Shown: positions 28,485-38,424 of the stretch, piece after piece
Numbering within the stretch: the first letter of the stretch is position 1
Layout: each line of letters starts with the position of its first letter
NCBI RefSeq assembly: GCF_000808575.1
Contig: NZ_JWLW01000017.1
Span: forward strand, 124,001 to 188,000
Direction: 5' to 3'
DNA: 64,000 bases
Source of the DNA: Alteromonas marina
GTDB taxonomy: Bacteria; Pseudomonadota; Gammaproteobacteria; Enterobacterales; Alteromonadaceae
Translations under genes and position numbers: made by a program
Notes under the pieces: generated by a model
What the model saw: the letters and a program-made list of their open reading frames with translations, nothing else
What the model was told of the DNA's origin: nothing
The model's database searches: none

Positions 28485-29945
28485 TTATTCAGCGCGAATA
28501 AGCGAAAGTAGCTCTTCGGTTTTTTGTTCCATCAACGCAATGTCGCCTTTACTTTCAACGTTTAAGCGAATAACTGGCTCAGTATTCGATTTACGTAAAT
28601 TAAAGCGCCAAGTACCAAACTCCAGACCCAAACCATCGGTAGTATCGACTACGCTGGCTAGTGGCTGATATTTACTTGTAACGCGTTCCAGCGCTGCATC
28701 AGCATCTTTTAGTTTACTGTTAATTTCACCAGAAGATGGAAACGCTTCAATTCGCGCTTTTACCATACTCGCTAGTGTTTGCTTTTTCACACACACCAAT
28801 TCAGCAATTAACAACCAAGGGATCATGCCTGAATCACAGTAGGCAAAATCTCTAAAGTAATGGTGCGCACTCATTTCACCCCCATAGACCGCATCTTCTT
28901 TGCGCATACGCTCCTTAATAAACGCATGGCCGGTTTTCGACTTAATGGGTGTACCACCTGCATTCGCTACGATATCTTCTGTATTCCAGTATACGCGAGG
29001 GTCATAAATGATTTTACTGTCGGTGTTTTTCTCGATAAAGGCTTCAGCAAGCAAGCCAACGATATAATATCCTTCAATAAATTCACCATCAGCGTCAAAC
29101 AAGAAGCAACGGTCGAAATCACCATCCCATGCAATGCCAAAATCAGCTCCTGACGCTCTAACGGCATCAGCAGTGTCAGCACGGTTTTCAGGTAACAATG
29201 GATTGGGGATGCCGTTTGGAAATGTACCATCAGCATTGTGATGTACTTTTACAAATTCTATCGGAACACCCTGCGCTTTCATTTCTTGTTCAATGGCGTC
29301 AAGTGCAGGGCCTGCTGCACCATTACCAGCGTTAACTACCACTTTTAACGGTGTAAAATTACTTAAATTCACATAAGACAGCATGTGAGATACATAGTCA
29401 GACATACACGATTTAACCGTATATTTTTCGGTTTCAGAAAGCTTGTCTTCTTTTACATGGGCCGTACCGTTAAAAAACGCATCGGCATCAATTAACGCCC
29501 CCTCAGTGTAGTGTGCTAATCGCTCTGACACGAAGCTATCTTCTAATGCTTCCGCTTTCTCTTTTATGGCGTTTAGACCTGTGTCGCCGCTAATTGGAAC
29601 AGAGCCCGCCTTAACCAATTTCATGCCGTTGTAATTAATGGGGTTATGACTTGCCGTTACTTCAATACCACCATCAACGCCAAGGTGTTTGGTAGCGAAG
29701 TAAATTTCTTCTGTTCCTGCCATGCCAATATCGGTCACTGTTGCACCAGCATCGATTAGACCTGCGCTTAACGCTAATTTTAATGGTGTTGACGTAAGAC
29801 GCACGTCACTACCAACAACAACAGTTTTCGCATTTAATTCTTGCGCAAAAGCATAGCCAATTCGATACGCTACATCTTCAGTCAGTTGTGAGTTCAATTC
29901 GCCACGAATATCGTACGCTTTAAAGCAGGTAATTGGGGTTGCCAT
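28485..29945 (-). CDS. cpsG: Phosphomannomutase (CpsG/ManB type)
   Basis: Interconverts mannose-6-phosphate and mannose-1-phosphate, supplying GDP-mannose for surface polysaccharides. Phosphohexomutase hallmarks: CFKAYDIRG at the start, the phosphoserine loop TASHNP near residue 100 followed by NGMKLV, the metal site DGDFDRCF, and the sugar-binding [12 protein letters not shown]. 486 residues, slightly longer than the E. coli enzyme. It stands alone, not in a polysaccharide cluster, which fits a housekeeping role. A combined phosphoglucomutase activity cannot be excluded. Confidence 0.92.
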   Translation of the reverse strand: MATPITCFKAYDIRGELNSQLTEDVAYRIGYAFAQELNAKTVVVGSDVRLTSTPLKLALSAGLIDAGATVTDIGMAGTEEIYFATKHLGVDGGIEVTASHNPINYNGMKLVKAGSVPISGDTGLNAIKEKAEALEDSFVSERLAHYTEGALIDADAFFNGTAHVKEDKLSETEKYTVKSCMSDYVSHMLSYVNLSNFTPLKVVVNAGNGAAGPALDAIEQEMKAQGVPIEFVKVHHNADGTFPNGIPNPLLPENRADTADAVRASGADFGIAWDGDFDRCFLFDADGEFIEGYYIVGLLAEAFIEKNTDSKIIYDPRVYWNTEDIVANAGGTPIKSKTGHAFIKERMRKEDAVYGGEMSAHHYFRDFAYCDSGMIPWLLIAELVCVKKQTLASMVKARIEAFPSSGEINSKLKDADAALERVTSKYQPLASVVDTTDGLGLEFGTWRFNLRKSNTEPVIRLNVESKGDIALMEQKTEELLSLIRAE

Positions 29946-30139
29946 TTGGATCGAAATTCCCTTTGTTTTAACTATTTACGATTACATTATCGCTTTTTAC
30001 AACACAAAAGCGCATACGCCCCTTTGTTATTGTCGTAAAAGAGATTAGACATACCGATATTAAATCATTAGAGGGAGTGAATTACTAATTCAATTTAATC
30101 AGCGCAACGTTTCGCTAACGCTGTTTTCAATCGATGAGT

Positions 30140-30643
30140 TTAAAGCGCGAGTTCGAAGTAGATACTGTTATGGAAAGCGCCTTGATGACGATACTTTCGG
30201 CGAAAGCACAGCGTAGGACTAAAACCATTCTTGATAAGGACTTTTTCAGAAGCGGCATTGTTGTCCATGACTTCTGCAGTGAGCAATTTTATGCCCATGC
30301 TTTTGGCCTCCTCAATTAAAAATGAGACGCAGTGAGAAGCAATGCCTTTTCCACAATCCTTCTCTGCAACTCGATAGCCGATTTCCGCCTTGTCGCCTGC
30401 TCTATTTTCGATGTTAGCACGCGCTACAACCTTGTTATTTCGTTGTTCATCAACAAGCACATAACCCCAAGCTCTTTTCTGCTGTTGTAAGTAAAGCAAT
30501 TCGCTAATGTGGTAGCCAACGCCATCCAATGAATAAAACGCTGCCTCTCTTGGTGCTATAGACAATTCAAAATAGGCTTTGTTACTACGCTCAAATTCTA
30601 AAAGTGATAGCACGTGTTTTTCGGCGACGCTTTCAAATTGCAT
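30140..30643 (-). CDS. GNAT-family N-acetyltransferase (RimJ/RimL-like)
   Basis: 167 residues with the GNAT fold. The acetyl-CoA-binding region is recognisable as GYRVAEKDCGKGIASHCV and the C-terminal NNAASEKVLIKNGF is the usual motif of RimJ/RimL-like enzymes. This subgroup acetylates N-termini of ribosomal proteins or small amines; the substrate cannot be read from sequence. The gene stands alone between cpsG and the pirin gene. A plus-strand frame across its 3' end is a shadow. Confidence 0.85.
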   Translation of the reverse strand: MQFESVAEKHVLSLLEFERSNKAYFELSIAPREAAFYSLDGVGYHISELLYLQQQKRAWGYVLVDEQRNNKVVARANIENRAGDKAEIGYRVAEKDCGKGIASHCVSFLIEEAKSMGIKLLTAEVMDNNAASEKVLIKNGFSPTLCFRRKYRHQGAFHNSIYFELAL

Positions 30644-30758
30644 CGACAGTGCTGCTCCTTGCTGAACCTAATTAAGAGGTATTGATTAAAAGCTCAGTCT
30701 ACTACCAGTCCGCATAGATAATTACCCATAGTCGAATCAAAACAGGCAAACCTTGTAT

Positions 30759-31622
30759 CTACTTCGCTAATGAACCGCTTTGGTAATCGTTAAATGCCTG
30801 AACAATTTCCTGCTGAGTGTTCATTACAAAAGGCCCATATTGGACCACAGGCTCCTCAATAGGTTTACCTGAGACCACTATAAATTTACAACCTGTATCA
30901 GCGGATACAGATAGCTGCTTGCCACTTTGAGACAAAACACCCAGCTCTCCCTGCGACACAATTGTTTCTTTGCTAAGTTCGCCGCTATTAATGACCACGC
31001 TTCCCTCGTACACATAAATAAAGGCAGCTTCATCCGAACCCAGTGCAATTTCCGAACTCCCGCTTCGTAGTGCAACGTCTAAAAAAGTAGGCGCAACCGC
31101 CGTTGTCTTCACAGGCCCTTTCACACCATCAATTTCACCTGCTAACACTTTGATTACTGCATCTTGAATGTGTACTGTAGGCACACTATCTGGCTGTATG
31201 TCTTGATAGTTCGGCGCTGACATTTTCTCTACGGCCGGAAGATTCACCCACAGCTGAAAGCCTTGTAACAAGCCCTCCTCCTGCTCTGGCATTTCTTCAT
31301 GTATTATGCCTCGACCCGCATTCATCCATTGAATGCCACCAGCATCAATAACCCCCTCATTGCCTACAGAGTCTTTATGGCGCATTTTTCCTGCAAGCAT
31401 ATAAGTAACTGTCTGAAAACCACGGTGAGGATGTGGTGGAAAACCAGCAATGTATTCACCTGGATTATCTGAACCAAAAAAATCCAACATTAAAAAGGGA
31501 TCGAGGCGAGGTAGATCAGGTTGCCCAATAATACGAGTAAGCGACACCCCCGCGCCATCACTTGTTGGCATACCTGTAACCACTTTCTCTATCGATTTTT
31601 GTTCACTCACTTCCACTGACAT
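30759..31622 (-). CDS. Pirin family bicupin protein
   Basis: 287-residue two-cupin protein. The metal-binding motif is seen as HPHRGFQTVTYMLAG with further His and Glu ligands in RGIIHEEMPE, all in the N-terminal cupin; the C-terminal cupin is degenerate, as in other pirins. Some bacterial pirins, such as E. coli YhhW, act as quercetinases, and others bind transcription or metabolic proteins. No signal peptide; cytosolic. It is followed upstream by the glutathionyl-hydroquinone reductase gene, 86 bases away on the same strand. Both families are linked to quinone or flavonoid chemistry, so co-expression is plausible but not shown. Confidence 0.9.
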   Translation of the reverse strand: MSVEVSEQKSIEKVVTGMPTSDGAGVSLTRIIGQPDLPRLDPFLMLDFFGSDNPGEYIAGFPPHPHRGFQTVTYMLAGKMRHKDSVGNEGVIDAGGIQWMNAGRGIIHEEMPEQEEGLLQGFQLWVNLPAVEKMSAPNYQDIQPDSVPTVHIQDAVIKVLAGEIDGVKGPVKTTAVAPTFLDVALRSGSSEIALGSDEAAFIYVYEGSVVINSGELSKETIVSQGELGVLSQSGKQLSVSADTGCKFIVVSGKPIEEPVVQYGPFVMNTQQEIVQAFNDYQSGSLAK

Positions 31623-31708
31623 AATGTGTATCTACCTTAAATCTTAGCCTTCACTATCTTTTACGAGCTTCACGTTTAGCTTTTTGTATTATCGACCTTT
31701 TGTGTGCT

Positions 31709-32674
31709 TTAACGTTCTATTTTATCGCGACCGTGAGGCGACATAAGATCTTGCTCTGGCCCGACGGGGATTACCTGGGTTGGATTTATCATAGTGTGGC
31801 TGTAGTAATAGTGCCTTTTGATATGGTCGAAGTTTACCGTTTCAGCAACGCCCGGAACTTGATAAAGTTCTTTCATATAGCCGTAGATGTTTGGATAATC
31901 TGCGATTTGCTTTTTATTGCATTTAAAATGCCCGTGATACACAGCGTCGAAGCGTATCAGCGTGGTAAATAAGCGCCAGTCTGCTTCTGTTATTTTGCTG
32001 CCAACCAAATAACGTTGTTTGCTCAACCTTTCTTCAACCCTATCTAGGGCGCAGAACAATGCAGTTACTGCCTCTTCATAGGCCTCTTGCGTTGTAGCAA
32101 ATCCAGCTTTGTACACGCCATTATTTATGTCGTGATACACCATATTGTTGACGGCATCAATTTCTTCACGTTGGGCGTTAGGATAATAATCGTCTTCATT
32201 ATTAGTCAGTGAATTAAACCCACTGTTAAAAATACGGATAATTTCAGCTGATTCATTATTAACGATAGTTTCTGTTCGTTTATCCCAAAGGATTGGAACA
32301 GTGACACGGGTGGTTATTTCAGGAGCTGCCTCAGTATAAATTTGATGCGCATAATCAAAGTTATAAAGCTTATCCCCCGTTGATCCTGGGTAATCTTTAA
32401 ACTCCCAGCCTTGATCAAGCATCTCAGGATGTACCACCGAAACATCAATATGCGCTTCCAAGCCCTTTAACTTTCTAAATATGAGCGCTCTGTGGGCCCA
32501 AGGACAAGCTAACGAGACATAAAGATGATAGCGACCAGATTCAGCGGGAAACGTGGAACCATCTTCATTACTAACTTTGTCACGAAATTTAGATGCTTGG
32601 CGCTCAAATTTCCCACCATTTTTGCTGGTGTCGTACCACTTGTCTTGCCATTTTCCATCAACGAGTAAGCCCAT
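31709..32674 (-). CDS. yqjG: Glutathionyl-hydroquinone reductase (Xi-class GST)
   Basis: Reduces glutathionyl-hydroquinones to hydroquinones with glutathione. 321 residues. The N-terminal thioredoxin-like domain has the SLACPWAHRAL motif with the active-site Cys of the Xi class, and the helical C-terminal domain contains GSKITEADWRLFTTLIRFD. The ATG at 32674 is preferred over 32716 because AAGGGG lies upstream and MGLLVDGKW is the family-like start. Its neighbour on the same strand encodes a pirin. Confidence 0.92.
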   Translation of the reverse strand: MGLLVDGKWQDKWYDTSKNGGKFERQASKFRDKVSNEDGSTFPAESGRYHLYVSLACPWAHRALIFRKLKGLEAHIDVSVVHPEMLDQGWEFKDYPGSTGDKLYNFDYAHQIYTEAAPEITTRVTVPILWDKRTETIVNNESAEIIRIFNSGFNSLTNNEDDYYPNAQREEIDAVNNMVYHDINNGVYKAGFATTQEAYEEAVTALFCALDRVEERLSKQRYLVGSKITEADWRLFTTLIRFDAVYHGHFKCNKKQIADYPNIYGYMKELYQVPGVAETVNFDHIKRHYYYSHTMINPTQVIPVGPEQDLMSPHGRDKIER

Positions 32675-32893
32675 ATGCCTGCCCCTTTTTATTACTTCAT
32701 TAAACGATGAATTCATTTAAACATGTATTGGGTAGAACGTATGTCGCTTAAAATCGGATTTATTATTCGAAAAAACTGGAGTGTATTGATCTTTAGTGTT
32801 CACTTTTGAGATGATGCGCGCCCTGCTAGCGTGTTTGCACATTTTTATGAAAACACACGCCTTTGAGTTAGTTTATTTTAAGTGAAGTGAAAC

Positions 32894-33670
32894 ATGTCTG
32901 ATGATCCACGTTTAGGCGGTATTGTGCGTTTGTATGGCGCACAGCAAACTAATAATTTAGCCAACAGTCATGTGGCTGTAGTCGGCATTGGCGGTGTGGG
33001 AAGTTGGACTGCAGAAGCACTAGCTCGTTCGGGTATAGGTACTATAACCCTTATTGATTTAGACGATGTTTGCGTAACTAATACAAATCGCCAAATTCAC
33101 GCGCTTTCCAATACCATAGGAGAAGCAAAGGTCGACGCTATTGCATCGAGAATTCACTTGATAAATCCTGCTTGCAAAGTGAACTGTATTGAGGATTTTG
33201 TCACTCCAGAAAATACGGCCACGCTTTTAACCAAAGAAATGCACGCTGTAGTCGATGCCACTGACAGTATTCGCGCTAAAGCGGCGATGATAGCCCACTG
33301 TAAACGCAACAAAATTCCCATTGTTACGGTTGGCGGTGCGGGCGGTCAAATAGACCCAACTCAAGTCACTAAAGGCGATTTAGCTAAAACAACACAAGAC
33401 CCCCTAGCGGCTAAGCTACGCAGTGAGCTTAGACGTAACTATAATTTTAGTAAAAACCCAAAACGCCGCTTTGGCGTTGAATGTATCTATTCAACAGAGC
33501 AATTGCGCTACCCACAACCAGACGGCTCGGTTTGTTACAACAAATCTGCAATGGAAGGTGGTACTCGACTAGACTGTGCAGGCGGCTTTGGTGCTGTGGT
33601 CACCGTAACCGCCACCTTTGGTATGTTTGCCGCTGCAAGTGTAATAAATAGATTAACTGGACAAAAATAG
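32894..33670 (+). CDS. tcdA: tRNA threonylcarbamoyladenosine dehydratase
   Basis: E1-like ATP-dependent enzyme that cyclises t6A37 in tRNAs to ct6A. 258 residues. Nucleotide-binding GIGGVGSW near residue 32, the Asp-rich DLDDVCVTNTNRQ and the adenylation-site VDATDSIRAK support the assignment. The C-terminal half (GVECIYSTEQLRYPQPDG) is typical of TcdA (formerly YgdL/CsdL) and separates it from ThiF/MoeB. Cytosolic. It is divergent from yqjG. Confidence 0.95.
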   Translation: MSDDPRLGGIVRLYGAQQTNNLANSHVAVVGIGGVGSWTAEALARSGIGTITLIDLDDVCVTNTNRQIHALSNTIGEAKVDAIASRIHLINPACKVNCIEDFVTPENTATLLTKEMHAVVDATDSIRAKAAMIAHCKRNKIPIVTVGGAGGQIDPTQVTKGDLAKTTQDPLAAKLRSELRRNYNFSKNPKRRFGVECIYSTEQLRYPQPDGSVCYNKSAMEGGTRLDCAGGFGAVVTVTATFGMFAAASVINRLTGQK

Positions 33671-33781
33671 ACTTTGGCCGATAACTTGCGCACAATAGTC
33701 ATAAACTTATAACACCTTGTCTTAACGACTTTTTAAGCGTTAACTTGTTATACCAAAGGTATCGGTGAGAAGGAGAACAAC

Positions 33782-34195
33782 ATGTCACCTGATGAACTCA
33801 ATAAATTAATGGCAGATTGCGCGAAGGATGCTGTGGCTACAGCAGCTGATGAGTTCGAAATTGTACTCGACTACTCACCTGCTAGCGTAGCACTGGTGGA
33901 CGATATTTTACTTAGTTTCGTAGACAAATATCACGATTTAGCGTTAGAAGATGAAGCAGTGTTCACCATCTGTAATATCTTTGGCGCATACGTTGGAGAA
34001 ATTTTAAAAGCGCAGCTAGATGGTGAATGGATTTACGATCAGTCAAATCCTAAAGCACCTGCCGTTTTTCTTCAGGTTGGTGAAAATACCTATGCCTTAG
34101 CGGGTATTTGCTATGAACGTCTGGTTAACGACAGTCAAATCAGCGTATTTGCCTATTATGAACAGGCGTTGGGGAACCACTTACGCAGCCACTAA
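33782..34195 (+). CDS. Unrecognised acidic cytosolic protein, 137 residues
   Basis: A real gene judging by the GGAGA ribosome binding site six bases before the ATG and the compact globular composition. I do not recognise the family. The protein is acidic, has no signal peptide or membrane segment, and alternates predicted helices (LVDDILLSFVDKYHDL) with a small sheet near GVENTYALAGICYERLV-like text; the segment IFGAYVGEILKAQLDGEWIY looks like a conserved core. It lies 111 bases after tcdA on the same strand and may be read from the same message, but no shared function is evident. Confidence 0.7.
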   Translation: MSPDELNKLMADCAKDAVATAADEFEIVLDYSPASVALVDDILLSFVDKYHDLALEDEAVFTICNIFGAYVGEILKAQLDGEWIYDQSNPKAPAVFLQVGENTYALAGICYERLVNDSQISVFAYYEQALGNHLRSH

Positions 34196-34285
34196 CGTTC
34201 TCACAGATTTTGCACTCAGTTTAACGTCTGTTCAATTGAGTGCATTAAACACATTTGCAATAAGGATGTTTTTGGAGAATGAGGT

Positions 34286-34756
34286 TCAGGGGTTAGGTGT
34301 TTCCCAATCCTCTACCATCCACTTTAAATGACGGCTTTTTGAAATTGCATACAAGGCTATACTGTAAAAAACGATTTTTACACCCGTAATAGTTTCAAAC
34401 CCCCAGTGATGATGCATAGCGTAGTAAAGCTGAACACTCAACAATGCCAACACCCCCAATTGAGCCAGCGGAATAACCCATCGGCGCCATGCTAAAAAGC
34501 CTTTTTTCCATAAGCGATCTCGTTGACTAACCAAAGATAACGCAATTAACACAGGTAAACTTGCCGCTAACCCCAACCCTAACGTTTCTTTTTGTGGGTA
34601 AAAGAACGTAAGTAGCTCACTAGTTTGAGTGCGGGAAGCCAGAGAAAAGACGAACGCGAGCCAGTCAATGCATAGAAGTATAAACACGCTGTAAAGCCAA
34701 CGGGGAGGAAGGATTCGCCCTGACTCATCATAAAAAGTTAGCGGTAATTTAAGCAT
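34286..34756 (-). CDS. DUF2919 family membrane protein (YfeZ-like)
   Basis: 156 residues with about four transmembrane helices. The opening YDESGRILPPRWLYSVFILLCIDWLAF matches the Y-D-x-x-G-x-L-x-P start of DUF2919 proteins such as E. coli YfeZ, of unknown function. The ribosome binding site is weak. It is convergent with the hypothetical gene on its left and divergent from rimO on its right. Confidence 0.75.
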   Translation of the reverse strand: MLKLPLTFYDESGRILPPRWLYSVFILLCIDWLAFVFSLASRTQTSELLTFFYPQKETLGLGLAASLPVLIALSLVSQRDRLWKKGFLAWRRWVIPLAQLGVLALLSVQLYYAMHHHWGFETITGVKIVFYSIALYAISKSRHLKWMVEDWETPNP

Positions 34757-35062
34757 GCATTCACTTCTATTTTATTAATTTGAACCCTAAAGCGCATTCA
34801 ACTCTGATAATGTTTATTTTCAAGAAGTGATTAACGTGGGGGTGGGTAAGGTATTTTTAAACCTTGTTCGCGCCGCTTTTACAATGAAACCCGTGGCCGT
34901 TTATACTTGTTTTCACATTTAGTGCCTAAATAACGACTGTATTGTGAAAATGCGTCAATAGTTTATATCTTGGTCGCTAATTATATATACTGCGTACAAG
35001 CGTGTTTTCCTGTATAATCCGCGGCCATTTTAAGCTCAGTCATTTTCCAGGTGATATTTTAG
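34757..35062. other. Divergent intergenic region between DUF2919 gene and rimO
   Basis: 306 bases with no gene. It holds the rimO promoter (TATAAT at 35013-35018) and presumably the minus-strand promoter of the DUF2919 gene, which I cannot locate. Confidence 0.55.
35013..35018 (+). promoter_or_regulatory. Probable -10 box of rimO
   Basis: Perfect TATAAT, 45 bases upstream of the rimO start. The -35 region at 17-base spacing is poor, so activation or an extended promoter element may be needed. Confidence 0.4.
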
Positions 35063-36517
35063 ATGACATTAGAAACGTTTAATCCAAACAAAGTAGTAAA
35101 TAAAACCACCACGCTAGAAACGCCAGTGAAGGTATTAAGTGACAACAAACCTTCGCAACAAAGCAATGGCAGCAGAATTGGTTTTGTTAGCTTAGGTTGC
35201 CCTAAGAACTTAGTTGATTCAGAGCGTATTCTTACTCAACTTCGCACCGAAGGTTATGACGTAGTCCCTACCTACAACGATGCCGACTTGGTTATCGTTA
35301 ACACCTGTGGATTCATTGACGCGGCGGTAGAAGAGTCATTAGACACCATAGGCGAAGCACTTAAAGAAAACGGCAAAGTTATCGTTACAGGGTGTTTAGG
35401 TGTTAAAGAAGACGAAATTAGAGAGCTTCATCCAAATGTACTGGCTATCACGGGGCCTCATGCCTACGAAACGGTAGTTGAGCAAGTACACGATCATCTT
35501 CCAAAACCTCAGCACAATCCGTTTGAAGATCTGATCCCTGACCATGGTGTAAAATTAACGCCTCGTCATTATGCTTATTTAAAGATTTCAGAAGGCTGTA
35601 ACCACCGTTGCACGTTCTGTATCATTCCTTCTATGCGTGGCGACCTTGTCAGCCGCCCAGTGGGTAACGTACTCGATGAAGCTAAGCGTTTGAAAGACGC
35701 TGGTGTTAAAGAGCTATTGGTTATTTCACAAGACACTAGCGCCTATGGTGTTGATGTTAAGCACAGAACGGGCTTTTGGAACGGCATGCCGGTTAAAGCA
35801 CACATGCAACAGTTGTGTGAAAAACTGGGCGAAATGGGCATTTGGGTCCGTTTACATTACGTGTACCCTTACCCGCATGTGGATGACCTAATTCCACTAA
35901 TGAACGAAGGTAAAATCCTTCCTTACTTGGATATTCCGTTTCAACACGCCAACAAACGTATTCTTAAGTTAATGAAACGCCCTGGTAGCGCTGAACGTGT
36001 TCTTGAGCGCGTTAAAAAGTGGCGCGAACAGTGCCCATCATTAGTCATTCGTTCGACATTCATCGTCGGCTTTCCGGGCGAAACGGAAGAAGAGTTTGAA
36101 GAGTTATTGGACTTCCTTCGCGAAGCGCAGCTTGATCGCGTTGGTGCATTCGCCTATTCCCCTGTTGAAGGTGCAAGAGCAAATGACCTCCCCGACCCAG
36201 TGCCAGAAGAAGTGAAACAAGCTCGCCTTGCACGGTTTATGGAAGTACAGGGCGAAATAAGCGCAGCGCGACTTCAAGCGAGAATCGGTAACGAATATCA
36301 AGTTGTTATCGACAGCGTTGATGCAGAAGGTGCCGTTGGCCGTACCTATGCAGACGCACCGGAAGTTGATGGTCTGGTTCATTTAAACGGCGTTTATGAC
36401 GTAAAACCTGGCGATCGTGTATGGGCAGAAGTTATTCACGCTAACGAACACGATGTATGGGCAGTATTGTCTGAAGACCAAGACGAAGAAGACGAAGGCG
36501 CTGATCCCGCGCTGTAA
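35063..36517 (+). CDS. rimO: Ribosomal protein S12 methylthiotransferase RimO
   Basis: Radical-SAM enzyme that methylthiolates an Asp of ribosomal protein S12. Domains in order: an N-terminal extension of about 36 polar residues not present in E. coli RimO; the MTTase domain with the cluster-binding Cys in [17 protein letters not shown] and TGCLG; the radical-SAM barrel with CNHRCTFC near residues 176-183; and a C-terminal TRAM domain rich in acidic residues. 484 residues against about 441 in E. coli. AGGTGA precedes the ATG. The SLGCPKN motif and the [11 protein letters not shown] stretch favour RimO over MiaB. Confidence 0.96.
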   Translation: MTLETFNPNKVVNKTTTLETPVKVLSDNKPSQQSNGSRIGFVSLGCPKNLVDSERILTQLRTEGYDVVPTYNDADLVIVNTCGFIDAAVEESLDTIGEALKENGKVIVTGCLGVKEDEIRELHPNVLAITGPHAYETVVEQVHDHLPKPQHNPFEDLIPDHGVKLTPRHYAYLKISEGCNHRCTFCIIPSMRGDLVSRPVGNVLDEAKRLKDAGVKELLVISQDTSAYGVDVKHRTGFWNGMPVKAHMQQLCEKLGEMGIWVRLHYVYPYPHVDDLIPLMNEGKILPYLDIPFQHANKRILKLMKRPGSAERVLERVKKWREQCPSLVIRSTFIVGFPGETEEEFEELLDFLREAQLDRVGAFAYSPVEGARANDLPDPVPEEVKQARLARFMEVQGEISAARLQARIGNEYQVVIDSVDAEGAVGRTYADAPEVDGLVHLNGVYDVKPGDRVWAEVIHANEHDVWAVLSEDQDEEDEGADPAL

Positions 36518-36567
36518 CTTTCGATTAACTGCAGTCTATACTCGAAAGTCATCTATTCGTTATTTTT

Positions 36568-36606
36568 GTAACCCTATCGGCTAATTGCCAGTCGATAGGG
36601 TTTTAT
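36568..36606 (+). terminator. Terminator of rimO
   Basis: Stem AACCCTATCG / CGATAGGGTT with a loop of about 15 bases and a short T-run (TTTTAT). Confidence 0.75.
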
Positions 36607-36678
36607 GTATAACAGACCCTACACACAATTAAACAAGTAAAACTATCAATGCCATCTTCTGTGGTACGTGAATAAAAT

Positions 36679-37491
36679 ATGGCAATGTTACCCTACTCCA
36701 AACTGAAACACTCTTCCCGCCACATCTTGTCATTTGGCATAGTGCTCATTTTAACTTTCGTATTCAACCCTCGTGCATATGCCAGTACAGAGTGCAAGAC
36801 TTTACACACCGCGGGAGCACAACAGTGGTTTCCCTACGCATTTAACGAGTTTGAAGGAAGGTTGAAAGCTACGGGGATAGCATTTGACGTTTTAACCCTG
36901 CTAGCACGGGATTTAGGTGTCACACTAAAGATAGAAACCGGGCTCCCCTGGAAACGAATAGAATCCAAACTCGACGCGGGCGAGCTTGATATTTTGGCGG
37001 GAAACTATTGGAACCAAGCTCGTAGTCGAAAATGGCTTATCACCGCACCGTTTGCAGCAGAAGAGGTTTACGTTGTGCTCTCTCCTTCACTTTCTCAAAC
37101 GCGAGGTACCGACCTTTCGCTTAACGCACTCGCGCAATATATTGGTGTGATGCCTCGAGGAATAAGCTTAGGTGAAAAATTCGATAGCATTAAATCAAAC
37201 TTGAATATTATCGAAGTTAAAGACCACGACAAAATGTATGAAATGATACGTCGACATCGCGCTGACTACGCTGTTTCACCACAAAGCGCAGCACTAAGCC
37301 ACTTGAACGACCCAGAAAATGACGGCATGCGAATAAGCCAGTCACCTATATCATCAAACAATGTACATTTTGCTATCTCCGCCAAATCAAAGTGCGCATC
37401 ACTATTTCCAGAGTTTAACCAAGCCCTTAGCGCTCGTTTTAAAGACGGGTCTATTAAGCAAATCATTGATACGTATGATTTAACGCGCTAA
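36679..37491 (+). CDS. Orphan periplasmic solute-binding protein (SBP_bac_3-like)
   Basis: 270 residues with a Sec signal peptide ending near AYA-ST, followed by a type-2 periplasmic binding fold of the family-3 amino-acid type (GIAFDVLTLLARDLGVTLKIE, RHRADYAVSPQSAALSHL). No permease or ATPase gene lies nearby, as is frequent for Alteromonadales proteins of this family, some of which feed signalling receptors instead of ABC transporters. The ribosome binding site is weak and the second Met (residue 3) could be the start. Ligand unknown. Confidence 0.8.
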   Translation: MAMLPYSKLKHSSRHILSFGIVLILTFVFNPRAYASTECKTLHTAGAQQWFPYAFNEFEGRLKATGIAFDVLTLLARDLGVTLKIETGLPWKRIESKLDAGELDILAGNYWNQARSRKWLITAPFAAEEVYVVLSPSLSQTRGTDLSLNALAQYIGVMPRGISLGEKFDSIKSNLNIIEVKDHDKMYEMIRRHRADYAVSPQSAALSHLNDPENDGMRISQSPISSNNVHFAISAKSKCASLFPEFNQALSARFKDGSIKQIIDTYDLTR

Positions 37492-37550
37492 AGCTAGGAC
37501 GCATTGGAACGATGTAGTTAAGGACACGTACAGTTAAAGACAGGTGTAGT

Positions 37551-37585
37551 TTAAAAGTAAAAGAGCGCTTTTCGTAAGCGCTCTC
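37551..37585 (-). terminator. Terminator of the SDR gene
   Basis: Stem AGAGCGCTT / AAGCGCTCT with a small loop; on the minus strand it is followed by TTTTACTTTTAAA. It sits about 50 bases past the SDR stop codon. Confidence 0.8.
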
Positions 37586-37633
37586 TTGGTGTGATGCATT
37601 ATTGATTGAGTTTGTGGCAAGCCATCATTAAAC

Positions 37634-38293
37634 CTACCAGGGCAACTCGTCACCATTTGAATGGATGAAGCGACCTGCGTTAGATACATTTAGCTCATCT
37701 ATGCGTTGTGACAAACGCTCAGCACAGGTATCAGCATCAATATCTCCCGCTCCATTCACCATTTCTGTTTGAACGAATCCAGGATGAAAAATACCTACTG
37801 CAATCCCCTTGGGCTTCAGATCATTCGCCATGGAAACTCCCGCCGCGTTTAGTGCGGCTTTGGACATTCGGTAGCCATAGTAGCCGCCTGACCCATTGTC
37901 TGCCATTGAACCCATGCGACTGGTAATCATGGCAATTTTACCGTCTTTTGCCATTGCCGGTAATAGTGTTTGAGTAACTAACAATGGACCTAATGCATTA
38001 ACCCTAAATTGATAATCGATGGTATTTGGATCCCAATCGTCAATACTCTCGTGTCCGAGCACTCCGGCATTATTAATGAGCAAATCGATGTCAACGTCCA
38101 TTAAAGGTGCAAGCTTTTCAGCCAACATTTCTGGTTGGGATACGTCCACACCTTTGATGATTGTTACACCAGCACTGTTTAGCTCGTCGCAACTGTTTCG
38201 ACAGGTAGCATAAACTTTCGCACCACGTGCTTTATATCGCTTGGTAAGCGCAAGGCCTATGCCTCTGTTGCCACCGGTAATAACTACGTTCAT
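37634..38293 (-). CDS. Short-chain dehydrogenase/reductase
   Basis: 219-residue classical SDR. Seen are the cofactor motif TGGNRGIG (residues 6-13), NNAG near 90, catalytic Ser in ITSRMGS and the YRMSK form of the YxxxK motif. The C-terminal FHPGFVQTEMV resembles C-factor/sniffer-like SDRs. NADP preference and substrate cannot be judged. Monocistronic, convergent with the solute-binding protein gene. Confidence 0.9.
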   Translation of the reverse strand: MNVVITGGNRGIGLALTKRYKARGAKVYATCRNSCDELNSAGVTIIKGVDVSQPEMLAEKLAPLMDVDIDLLINNAGVLGHESIDDWDPNTIDYQFRVNALGPLLVTQTLLPAMAKDGKIAMITSRMGSMADNGSGGYYGYRMSKAALNAAGVSMANDLKPKGIAVGIFHPGFVQTEMVNGAGDIDADTCAERLSQRIDELNVSNAGRFIHSNGDELPW

Positions 38294-38424
38294 AACGGTT
38301 CCCTTGTTACTATGTGTATGCGTTTAAAAGGTTTCACTCACCTTTTACAAGAACTGGCTGTTTAGATTAGGCTTGTTGCTAATTTACTACAAAGCGTCAG
38401 CCCTATTTCAGCACTCATTTCTTA

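Noticed and set aside
34211..34244. Inverted repeat TGCACTCA / TGAGTGCA as a terminator
   Set aside because: The loop is 18 bases and there is no T-run on either strand; chance or weak structure is equally likely.
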